Shown: piece after piece, positions 57,270-64,000 of the stretch
Layout: the number at the start of each line of letters is the position of its first letter
Position numbering within the stretch: the stretch's first letter is position 1
From: DATCHW01 sp036508135
GTDB lineage: Bacteria > Bacteroidota > Ignavibacteria > Tepidaquicellales > Tepidaquicellaceae
Length of the DNA: 64,000 nucleotides
Direction: 5' to 3'
Assembly: GCA_036508135.1 (NCBI GenBank)
Contig: DATCHW010000259.1
Location: 186,001-250,000 of the forward strand
Made by a program: the position numbers and the translations under genes
The notes under the pieces: model-generated
The model's input: only the letters and a program-made list of their open reading frames with translations
What the model was told of the DNA's origin: nothing
The model's database searches: none

Positions 57270-58826
57270 ATGGGTACAGAAAAATTTAAGAATGAAGAGT
57301 ATATAGATTTTACTCAAAAGAAAAACAAAAAAGAATTTGAGAAAGCATTAGAATATGTAAAAGTGAGATTCAATAAAGAATATCCGCTTTTAATAGGCGG
57401 CGAGAAGATTTTTGTGGAAGAGAAATTATACTCTATCAATCCCTCAAATACAGACGAAGTATTAGGAACTTTCCAAAGAGCTAATGCAGAACTTGCAGTA
57501 AAGGCGATAGAAACAGCACACGCTAAATTTAGCGAGTGGAAATATGTTTCTCCCAAGAAGAGAGCAGAATATCTTTTCAAAGCTGCAAAATTAATGCGCA
57601 AAAGGAAACATCAGTTCTCTGCAATGATGGTATATGAAGTCGGAAAGAATTGGGCTGAAGCAGACGGCGACACTGCAGAAGCAATTGACTTTATGGAGTT
57701 CTATGCAAGAGAGATGTTAAGATACAGCAAAGGTCAATCTGTAATAAAAATTAAAGGTGAAGATAATAAATTAACATACATTCCTCTTGGTGTATGTATT
57801 GTAATACCACCCTGGAACTTTCCTTTGGCAATACTTGTAGGAATGACAACAGCTGCTATCGTATCAGGAAATACTGTTGTTTTAAAACCCTCAAGTGACT
57901 CCCCTGCTATAGCACAAATGTTTGTAGAACTAATGGAAGAAATAAATCTTCCGACTGGTGTACTAAATTTCATAACAGGCGGCGGTGGAAGCATCGGAGA
58001 TACATTAGTACAGCATCATCTCACAAGATTTATATCTTTTACTGGATCAATGGAAGTTGGATTAAGAATAAATGAACTCGCAGCTAAAAAGCAGCCCCAG
58101 CAAATATGGATAAAGAGGGTCGTCGCTGAAATGGGAGGAAAAGATTCTATCGTTATTGATAAAGAACTGAAAGATTTCGACTTTGCAGTAACAGGAGTAA
58201 TTCAATCTGCTTTCGGATTCCAGGGGCAGAAATGTTCAGCTTGCTCTAGAGTGATCGTAGATGAAGCAATATATGATAAATTTTGCAATGCATTAATTGA
58301 GAAAGCAAAATTATTGAATGTTTCTGAAGCAAGAAACAACCCTAATTTGGGACCCGTTATTAATGAAAAATCCAAGATAAAAATACTTGATTATATAAAT
58401 AAAGGGATAGAAGAAGGTGGAACACTAATATTCGGTGGAAAAGAAGCTGAGGGAAACGGATATTTTATAGAACCAACCATAATCAAAGATGTAGATCCAA
58501 ATGCAACAATATCTCAGGAAGAGATATTCGGTCCTATACTTGCCGTTATTAAATCAAAGAATTTTGATGAATCTATGAATATTGCAAACGGAACTATTTA
58601 TGGTCTAACAGGAGCTGTTTATTCCAAAGATAAGAAAAAAATTGAAAGAGCAGCTAAGGAATTTTTCGTTGGAAATCTTTACCTGAACAGGAAATGTACC
58701 GGAGCATTAGTTGGAGCTCATCCATTTGGAGGATTCAATATGAGCGGAACTGATTCAAAAGCAGGGGGAAAAGACTATCTTGGTCTTTTCCAGCAAGGAA
58801 AATCTATTAGCAAGAAAGTGAAATAA
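57270..58826 (+). CDS. L-glutamate gamma-semialdehyde (1-pyrroline-5-carboxylate) dehydrogenase
   Basis: A 518-residue aldehyde dehydrogenase of the P5CDH group, oxidising glutamate semialdehyde to glutamate with NAD in proline breakdown. Motifs are IPPWNFPLAI and FTGSMEVG for cofactor binding, VAEMGGKDS with the catalytic Glu, GFQGQKCSACSRV with the catalytic Cys (about 325), and the P5CDH-typical C-terminal block HPFGGFNMSGTDSKAGG. No proline dehydrogenase gene lies in the window. A small lipoprotein gene follows after 3 bp. Confidence 0.92.
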   Translation: MGTEKFKNEEYIDFTQKKNKKEFEKALEYVKVRFNKEYPLLIGGEKIFVEEKLYSINPSNTDEVLGTFQRANAELAVKAIETAHAKFSEWKYVSPKKRAEYLFKAAKLMRKRKHQFSAMMVYEVGKNWAEADGDTAEAIDFMEFYAREMLRYSKGQSVIKIKGEDNKLTYIPLGVCIVIPPWNFPLAILVGMTTAAIVSGNTVVLKPSSDSPAIAQMFVELMEEINLPTGVLNFITGGGGSIGDTLVQHHLTRFISFTGSMEVGLRINELAAKKQPQQIWIKRVVAEMGGKDSIVIDKELKDFDFAVTGVIQSAFGFQGQKCSACSRVIVDEAIYDKFCNALIEKAKLLNVSEARNNPNLGPVINEKSKIKILDYINKGIEEGGTLIFGGKEAEGNGYFIEPTIIKDVDPNATISQEEIFGPILAVIKSKNFDESMNIANGTIYGLTGAVYSKDKKKIERAAKEFFVGNLYLNRKCTGALVGAHPFGGFNMSGTDSKAGGKDYLGLFQQGKSISKKVK

Positions 58827-58829
58827 ATA

Positions 58830-59057
58830 ATGTCAAAAAGTGCCGGAATAATATTGCTGATGTTTTTTTTCGTTTCTCTCCTAGGTTGCGAAAGGATATC
58901 TCAGAAAGTTGAAGACAGAATTAACCAAAAGATCGATAAGACAATAGATGAAAGTTTGAACAAAATTGATACTCTGATTAGAAAAGAAAAACTTGATTCA
59001 ATAAAATCGAGGTTAGATACTTCGATGAAAAAAATAAAAGAAAAAATTAATAAATAA
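58830..59057 (+). CDS. Small lipoprotein with helical tail
   Basis: A 75-residue protein with a lipobox (VSLLGC, Cys20) and a remainder that is one charged amphipathic helix (ISQKVEDRINQKIDKTIDES and on to KIKEKINK). The heptad-like spacing of Ile and Leu suggests a coiled coil, reminiscent of Lpp-type small lipoproteins, though without homology that I can see. It starts 3 bp after the P5CDH stop and ends 25 bp before sucC. Confidence 0.7.
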   Translation: MSKSAGIILLMFFFVSLLGCERISQKVEDRINQKIDKTIDESLNKIDTLIRKEKLDSIKSRLDTSMKKIKEKINK

Positions 59058-59082
59058 ATCTTATAACTTAAAATTGTTACTA

Positions 59083-60297
59083 ATGAAAATTCACGAATAT
59101 CAAGCAAAGTCAATATTAAAAACATACGGAGTTCCAATTCAGGATGGAGTTGCGATTAAATCGATGGAGGAATTTGATGGTGCAGTTACAAAATTACGGG
59201 AAGCTGGAGTATCTCAATTTGTGATTAAATCACAAATACATGCTGGAGGCAGAGGGAAAGGAATTGTATATAATAAAGACAAAAAAGATGAAATAGTAGT
59301 TGAAGGCGGTGTGAAATTTTTCGGGACACACCTTGATAAAGCCAGAGATTATGCAAGCAAAATTATCGGGAACATATTAGTGACCCACCAGACAGGTAAA
59401 GAAGGAAAAGAAATACAAACTCTTTTCGTTGCCGAAGGTATTGATTACAAGAAAGAATTGTATCTCGGGATATTATTAGACAGACAACAGCACAAAAATG
59501 TTATTATGGCTTCGACAGAGGGCGGAGTAGAAATCGAAAAAGTAGCGGCTGAAACTCCTGAAAAGATAATTAAAATCTGGATTGATCCGGGTTTAGGACT
59601 CACTGCATTCCAGTCAAGGGAACTGGCTTTCGGATTACATCTTGAAGGAATTGCATTCAAGAGTTTTTTGAATTTTATTACTAAACTTTACAAAGCTTAT
59701 GAAGATATTGATGCTTCACTTTTAGAAATTAATCCTTTAGTAGTTACCAATGATGACAATATACTGGCTTTAGATGCCAAGATTACTATTGATGATAATT
59801 CTCTATTCAGACATAAAGATGTATCTGCAATGAGAGACATCAATGAAGAAGATCCTCTTGAAATCGAAGCTTCCAAATTCGACCTTAATTATATAAAATT
59901 GGATGGAACAGTTGGTTGTATGGTGAATGGAGCAGGATTAGCAATGGCAACAATGGATTTAATAAAACTCACGGGTAGCGAACCTGCTAATTTCCTCGAT
60001 GTTGGTGGAACTGCTTCAGCTGAAACTGTAGAAAATGGTTTCCGGATAATATTGTCTGATAAAAATGTAAAAGCTATATTAGTAAACATCTTTGGTGGTA
60101 TAGTGAGATGCGACCTTGTCGCGGCAGGAATTGTTCAGGCAGCAAAATCTATAGATATTAAAGTTCCGGTGGTGGTCAGGTTGCAGGGCACAAACGCAGA
60201 TGAAGCAAAAAAAATACTTGATGATTCTGGATTAAATATAATATCAGCAACTACCCTAAAAGATGCGTCAGAAAAAGTTACGAAATCATTATCATAA
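59083..60297 (+). CDS. sucC: Succinyl-CoA ligase, beta subunit
   Basis: A 404-residue SucC, part of the TCA-cycle enzyme converting succinyl-CoA to succinate with NTP formation. It starts KIHEYQAKSILKTYGVPI, has the ATP-grasp block SQIHAGGRGKG, ALDAKITIDDN, and the CoA-ligase domain with GLAMATMDLIKL, FLDVGGTASAETV and VNIFGGIVRCD. The ATG at 59083 is preferred over a TTG at 59074. sucD is not adjacent in this window. A terminator hairpin lies 31 bp downstream, so the gene is transcribed apart from sucD. Confidence 0.96.
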   Translation: MKIHEYQAKSILKTYGVPIQDGVAIKSMEEFDGAVTKLREAGVSQFVIKSQIHAGGRGKGIVYNKDKKDEIVVEGGVKFFGTHLDKARDYASKIIGNILVTHQTGKEGKEIQTLFVAEGIDYKKELYLGILLDRQQHKNVIMASTEGGVEIEKVAAETPEKIIKIWIDPGLGLTAFQSRELAFGLHLEGIAFKSFLNFITKLYKAYEDIDASLLEINPLVVTNDDNILALDAKITIDDNSLFRHKDVSAMRDINEEDPLEIEASKFDLNYIKLDGTVGCMVNGAGLAMATMDLIKLTGSEPANFLDVGGTASAETVENGFRIILSDKNVKAILVNIFGGIVRCDLVAAGIVQAAKSIDIKVPVVVRLQGTNADEAKKILDDSGLNIISATTLKDASEKVTKSLS

Positions 60298-60327
60298 TTT
60301 ATTCTCAACTGAAATTAATTTCAAATG

Positions 60328-60370
60328 AAAATCATAGGATGTTTATACAGACTATGATTTTTATTATTTT
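60328..60370 (+). terminator. Intrinsic terminator after sucC
   Basis: A perfect 10-bp stem (AAAATCATAG at 60328-60337, CTATGATTTT at 60352-60361) with a 14-nt loop, followed by a broken T-tract (TTATTATTTT region). The stem is low in G+C, so termination may be partial. Confidence 0.6.
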
Positions 60371-60391
60371 ATAAATTAAATTACAAATAAA

Positions 60392-61426
60392 TTGTCATAC
60401 AAAAATATTTTTCATGATTATTCATTGACTTATGATGATATTTCTCTTATTCCGAATCAGATTTCGAGAATTGAGCATCGTGCCAATTGCAATACATCCG
60501 TGGATTTTCTCGGATTAAAATTAGATGTTCCCATTGTTGCTTCTCCAATGAATACAGTTTGCGGCGGAAAGATGGCTAAGGAACTTGCTGACCTGAAATG
60601 CCTTGGTATATTGCATAGATTTAATTCAGTAGATGAACAAATAGAAGAATACAAGGAAAATAACTTAACAGACTCTCCTTTTAAAGCTGCTGCAATTGGG
60701 GTAAATGAGAAAACAGAAATTCTGAGAATGCAGAAATTAGCAGATTTCGGAGTTAAAATTCTTTGTATTGATATTGCAAATGGCGGTTCGAAGGTTCTTA
60801 GTAAATTTATTAACAGCGTTAACTCATTGATCAAAAATTATGACCTAAAACTCATTGCAGGTAATGTTGCAAGTTTTGAAGTCACAAAATTTCTTATTGA
60901 ACTTGAAGTAGATGCTATCAGAGTAGGGATAGGAAATGGTGCAATGTGTTCTACTTCCATAAAATCAGGGGTCGGGATAGGACAGGTAGATGCAATCATA
61001 AAGTCACTCGAAGCCAAAGAGAAATTGAAAAGCAATGTCAAAATAATTGCAGATGGAGGTATAAATACTCCAGGAGCTATGTGTAAAGCAATTGCCTTGG
61101 GTTGTGATGTCGTTATGTTCGGAAGAGTACTTGCAGGAACCGAAGAAGCACCTGGTGATGTATTAAAATTCAACAACCAAAGATGGAAAAAATATTTCGG
61201 AAGTGCCTCATTTGCAGTAAAACAAGAAAATAAAAATTACATAGAAGGAGAAGAATCCTTAGTCCCCTACAAAGGAAATGTAAAAAAATTAATTAAAGAA
61301 TACAAAGAGGGACTACAATCTTCAATGAGTTATTTAAATTCCATTAGTACTAAAGAATATCAGGATAATTCTGCATTTGTCAAATTGACAAGTCATTCAT
61401 TTTTCGAACGGAAACCACAAATTTAA
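60392..61426 (+). CDS. IMP dehydrogenase/GMP reductase family protein
   Basis: A 344-residue TIM-barrel enzyme of the IMPDH/GMPR family without CBS domains. It shows LTYDDISLIPN, VPIVASPMNTVCGGKMA, LIAGNVASFEVTKFL, the active-site Cys loop GIGNGAMCSTSIKSGVG (Cys about 189) and IADGGINTPGAMCKAI. The lack of CBS domains and the length fit GMP reductase (GMP to IMP, NADPH). The missing GPGS in the loop, replaced by GNGA, leaves room for a CBS-less IMP dehydrogenase. The start is a TTG at 60392, since no ATG precedes the conserved N-terminus. Confidence 0.85.
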   Translation: MSYKNIFHDYSLTYDDISLIPNQISRIEHRANCNTSVDFLGLKLDVPIVASPMNTVCGGKMAKELADLKCLGILHRFNSVDEQIEEYKENNLTDSPFKAAAIGVNEKTEILRMQKLADFGVKILCIDIANGGSKVLSKFINSVNSLIKNYDLKLIAGNVASFEVTKFLIELEVDAIRVGIGNGAMCSTSIKSGVGIGQVDAIIKSLEAKEKLKSNVKIIADGGINTPGAMCKAIALGCDVVMFGRVLAGTEEAPGDVLKFNNQRWKKYFGSASFAVKQENKNYIEGEESLVPYKGNVKKLIKEYKEGLQSSMSYLNSISTKEYQDNSAFVKLTSHSFFERKPQI

Positions 61427-61434
61427 GAAACAAA

Positions 61435-61560
61435 ATGCTGAATGTATTCTGGTTCAGAAAAGTAAGTTCCAAAGTTAGAATTTGTATTGATTATCCTGAA
61501 CCAATTATAGAACATTCCGAAGCTAAAAAATTGGCTGTTTCAAAGTTGAATCAAATTTAA
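61435..61560 (+). CDS. Small ORF, 41 residues, unknown
   Basis: An ATG frame of 41 codons reading MLNVFWFRKVSSK, then ICIDYPEPIIEHSEAKKLAV, ending LNQI. It starts 8 bp after the IMPDH/GMPR stop, and its TAA directly abuts the ATG of the next membrane-protein gene. Such tight packing on both sides suggests it is translated. No homology is recognised. It is soluble, with one cysteine. Confidence 0.4.
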   Translation: MLNVFWFRKVSSKVRICIDYPEPIIEHSEAKKLAVSKLNQI

Positions 61561-62811
61561 ATGGAATCCAAAACTAATAATAAATATATTTTTTATATTA
61601 TTGGATTAGCTTTTTTAGCAAGAATGTTATTTCTTATTTTTTTCGTTGATCTTAAAAGCAGTAATTACTGGGAGTTCGGTTATATAGGAGAGAATCTGAA
61701 AGCCGGTAAAGGATATTCTCTATTTTATTTTACGCATGACAAACTTAACCAAATTTATGATAGTAATTCAACCCCCTATCCTTCTGCATTTATGCCTCCG
61801 GTATATGTTTATTATCTTTATCCTTTTTTATTCATAGATAACGATGTATCGAGAAATATCCTCCTGATATTTTCTCAAATAATTATTAGTCTGATTACAA
61901 TTTTCCTTTTTTATAAATTTTGTATAAAATATTTTTCAAAAAACATTGCTTTAATATCATCACTGATAATAGCCATAGTACCTGAATTTATTTACATCAC
62001 TACTATTTTTAATGCTGTAAATCACTATCATTTATTTATAATTTGTTTTTTCATGTTAATATTATCTGAAGACATTTTTCATAATAAAAGAAAAATATTT
62101 TTATTTTCTTTTTTTGCTTCTATGCTCATACTACTCAGAAGTGAATTTGTATTATTTCTTGCATTCGTTTATATCATTCTTCTTATTAAAAGAAAATTTA
62201 GTTTTACTTTTACAAGTGCTATTTTAATTCTGCTATTTATATCTCCTTGGATTATCAGAAATGCAATAGTCTTTGATGATTTTATTCCACTCAGTACGAG
62301 TGGAGGCTTGAATTTTTACCGCGGACACAACCCTGAGAGGATAGGTTATTGGGGAGACGAATATTTTTTATCCGAAATCAAAGTTAATACGTCCGGAAAT
62401 AACTTCGAATTAATGTACAATGATTATTATTATAATAAAGCTTTTAATTTCGCAAAAGAAAATCCCGTACAGGAAATTAAAAATTCTTTTCTGAAAGTAT
62501 ATCACCTCTGGATATTTAATACTAACGATAAAAGATCTTTCAATCTGGGATATATGATTCCCTCACTTATTATAATTATATTTTCTATTTTGGGGATCAT
62601 TAAGTCATTTAATCTAAGGAAATACTATATCATTTATATTTTTATTTTGTCGGCGACATTGACGGTTATTTTATTTTTTGCTCTGCCTAGATATCAGATT
62701 ATGATGAAAATAGCTCTTATCCCGTTTTGCTCATTGTATATGGAACAATTATTTAATCGAATTAAAAGAAAAAATGTAATTATCAGTTATAAATATCTGA
62801 AGAAAAGATAA
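61561..62811 (+). CDS. Membrane glycosyltransferase-like protein (GT39/PMT-like)
   Basis: A 416-residue polytopic membrane protein with about nine to ten helices. The first extracytoplasmic loop has the acidic/aromatic pattern SSNYWEFGYIGENLKAG and a later FMPPVYVYYLYP. A C-terminal extracytoplasmic segment has GGLNFYRGHNPERIGYWGDE, a block often seen in ArnT/PMT-like glycosyltransferases that use polyprenyl-phosphate sugars. The substrate cannot be told. A distant relationship to the truncated gene at the left edge is possible. It starts where the 41-codon ORF stops and is followed after 45 bp by tpiA. Confidence 0.75.
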   Translation: MESKTNNKYIFYIIGLAFLARMLFLIFFVDLKSSNYWEFGYIGENLKAGKGYSLFYFTHDKLNQIYDSNSTPYPSAFMPPVYVYYLYPFLFIDNDVSRNILLIFSQIIISLITIFLFYKFCIKYFSKNIALISSLIIAIVPEFIYITTIFNAVNHYHLFIICFFMLILSEDIFHNKRKIFLFSFFASMLILLRSEFVLFLAFVYIILLIKRKFSFTFTSAILILLFISPWIIRNAIVFDDFIPLSTSGGLNFYRGHNPERIGYWGDEYFLSEIKVNTSGNNFELMYNDYYYNKAFNFAKENPVQEIKNSFLKVYHLWIFNTNDKRSFNLGYMIPSLIIIIFSILGIIKSFNLRKYYIIYIFILSATLTVILFFALPRYQIMMKIALIPFCSLYMEQLFNRIKRKNVIISYKYLKKR

Positions 62812-62856
62812 TCCTAATATTTTGAAGAAAATTTTTAATAATTTAAAGATAAGGAA

Positions 62857-63618
62857 ATGCGAAAGAAATTAATTGCAGGAAACTGGAAAATGAATAAAAC
62901 TTTTTCTGAGTCATATGACTTAATATTAAATTTAAAAAAATTGATTAGCCCCGAAGTTCTTAATAAAGTCGATGTATTGATTTGCCCGCCTTTTGTAAAT
63001 CTAAATGCAGCAAACGATATTTTAGAAAATTCTGGTATTAGTACCGGAGGACAGAACGTTCATTATAAAGATGAAGGTGCTTTTACCGGTGAGATATCAG
63101 CAAAAATGCTTAAATCAGTAGGGTGTAATTACGTAATAATAGGTCATAGCGAGAGGAGACAATATTTTTTCGAAACAAATGATATTATAAATTTAAAAAT
63201 AAAGAAAGCTCTTGAAAATGAATTAATTCCTATTTTGTGTGTAGGAGAAACCCTGGAGCAGCGTGAAGCCAATATTCACATCAAAATTGTAGATGAACAA
63301 GTTACATTGTGCCTGAAAGGATTGTCTGATGAAGAAATAAGGAAAATCGTAATCGCATACGAACCAGTTTGGGCAATAGGAACTGGAAAAACTGCATCAC
63401 GTGAGCAGGCGAACGAAATGCATATTTTAATTAGAAAATCAGTGAGCAATTTATTTGCAAATGAAATTGCAAATAATATTATTATATTATACGGAGGAAG
63501 TATGAATGACAAAAATTCAAAAGAGCTTCTTTTTATGTCAGATATTGACGGTGGTTTGATCGGAGGAGCAAGTTTGATAGCAGAATCATTTGTAAATATT
63601 GTAAACTCAGCTATATAA
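62857..63618 (+). CDS. tpiA: Triosephosphate isomerase
   Basis: A 253-residue TIM that interconverts dihydroxyacetone phosphate and glyceraldehyde 3-phosphate. It shows GNWKMNKT with the active-site Lys (about 13), [11 protein letters not shown] with the catalytic His (about 97), [16 protein letters not shown] with the catalytic Glu (about 170), and the phosphate-binding [11 protein letters not shown] and [10 protein letters not shown] loops. The thiolase gene follows 16 bp later. Confidence 0.97.
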   Translation: MRKKLIAGNWKMNKTFSESYDLILNLKKLISPEVLNKVDVLICPPFVNLNAANDILENSGISTGGQNVHYKDEGAFTGEISAKMLKSVGCNYVIIGHSERRQYFFETNDIINLKIKKALENELIPILCVGETLEQREANIHIKIVDEQVTLCLKGLSDEEIRKIVIAYEPVWAIGTGKTASREQANEMHILIRKSVSNLFANEIANNIIILYGGSMNDKNSKELLFMSDIDGGLIGGASLIAESFVNIVNSAI

Positions 63619-63634
63619 AATTAAATCTAATAAA

Positions 63635-64000
63635 ATGAAAGAAGTAGTAATAGTATCTGCAGTTAGAACTCCAGTTGGGAGTTTTATGGGAGTACTTTCT
63701 TCACTTAGCGCACCAAAACTCGGAGCAATTGTTATAAAAGAAGCAATAAAAAGAAGTAATATTACTCCTGCAATGGTTTCAGAAGTGATTATGGGGTGTG
63801 TACTTCCTGCCGGTTTAGGTCAAGCACCTGCAAGGCAAGCATCTATTTACGCCGGAGTACCGGATTCTGTTCCCTGTCTTACTATCAACAAAATGTGCGG
63901 CTCGGGCTTAAAATCAGTAATGCTTGCTGTGCAGGCAATTCAATGCAGTGACTCGGACATAGTGGTAGCGGGTGGAATGGAATCTATGAGCAACGTCCCT
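63635..64000 (+). CDS. Acetyl-CoA C-acetyltransferase (thiolase), partial
   Basis: The first 122 residues of a thiolase, open to the window edge. It shows [15 protein letters not shown] at the start, the nucleophilic Cys88 in [19 protein letters not shown], and AGGMESMSN. The N-terminus and length pattern fit the biosynthetic AtoB/PhaA-type enzyme, which condenses or splits acetoacetyl-CoA. The C-terminal His and Cys of the active site lie outside the window. Confidence 0.93.
   Translation, partial: MKEVVIVSAVRTPVGSFMGVLSSLSAPKLGAIVIKEAIKRSNITPAMVSEVIMGCVLPAGLGQAPARQASIYAGVPDSVPCLTINKMCGSGLKSVMLAVQAIQCSDSDIVVAGGMESMSNVP

Overview
The window is AT-rich (roughly one third G+C by eye), densely coded bacterial chromosome. 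It carries type IX secretion genes (porU, porV and proteins with the C-terminal T9SS sorting domain), a Chlorobium-type 2[4Fe-4S] ferredoxin, a long Bacteroidota/Chlorobi-type SecA, an ileS-dksA-lspA cluster and hpnCDE squalene genes. This combination suggests a member of the Bacteroidota/Chlorobiota superphylum, most like the Ignavibacteria group. That placement is inference from gene content and was not tested phylogenetically. Promoters of the TTGACA-N17-TATATT kind and a CIRCE operator are readable. Several genes appear to start with TTG or GTG.

Layout. 1-774: truncated membrane glycosyltransferase-like gene. 0.9-4.1 kb: membrane Fe-S oxidoreductase and metK. 4.1-5.3 kb: an Mrr-type restriction gene followed by an attC-like imperfect palindrome, which looks like a lone integron gene cassette with no integrase. 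5.4-11.5 kb: EI24-family protein, purL, a papain-like lipoprotein, acpP, fabF, rnc. 11.5-21.2 kb: a strong promoter followed by a terminator/attenuator, then porU, porV, an M6-like secreted protein that has lost its zinc motif, and a GT2 glycosyltransferase. 21.2-25.7 kb (minus): an amidohydrolase-like lipoprotein that has lost its metal ligands, prmC, dtd, a DUF2520 protein and a small exported protein. 26-29.9 kb: MerR regulator, ettA, comF-like gene, lytic transglycosylase. 30-31.9 kb: ECF sigma factor, putative anti-sigma factor and CpxP/Spy-like protein. 32.1-40.8 kb: ileS, a Lys-rich DksA/TraR protein, lspA, a minus-strand ferredoxin, secA, an unknown gene. 40.8-44.7 kb (minus): SDR-hpnC-hpnD-hpnE, which should make squalene. 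44.7-46.9 kb: CIRCE-controlled groESL. 46.9-50 kb: TIGR02757 gene, miaA, a TPR protein and a membrane protein with an L7/L12-like tail. 50.1-55.2 kb: a GC-rich REP-like palindrome and two tandem paralogous T9SS cargo proteins. 55.3-64 kb: lipoproteins, a serine hydrolase, P5C dehydrogenase, sucC, an IMPDH/GMPR-family gene, a 41-codon ORF, a membrane glycosyltransferase-like gene, tpiA and a truncated thiolase gene.

Most of the window is housekeeping. The parts most worth a second look are the lone cassette, the porU leader, two apparent pseudoenzymes (M6-like and amidohydrolase-like) inside conserved operons, and three intrinsic terminators embedded in the 3' coding ends of convergent genes. 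I found no tRNA, rRNA, CRISPR array, transposase or integrase, and no clearly new multi-gene system.
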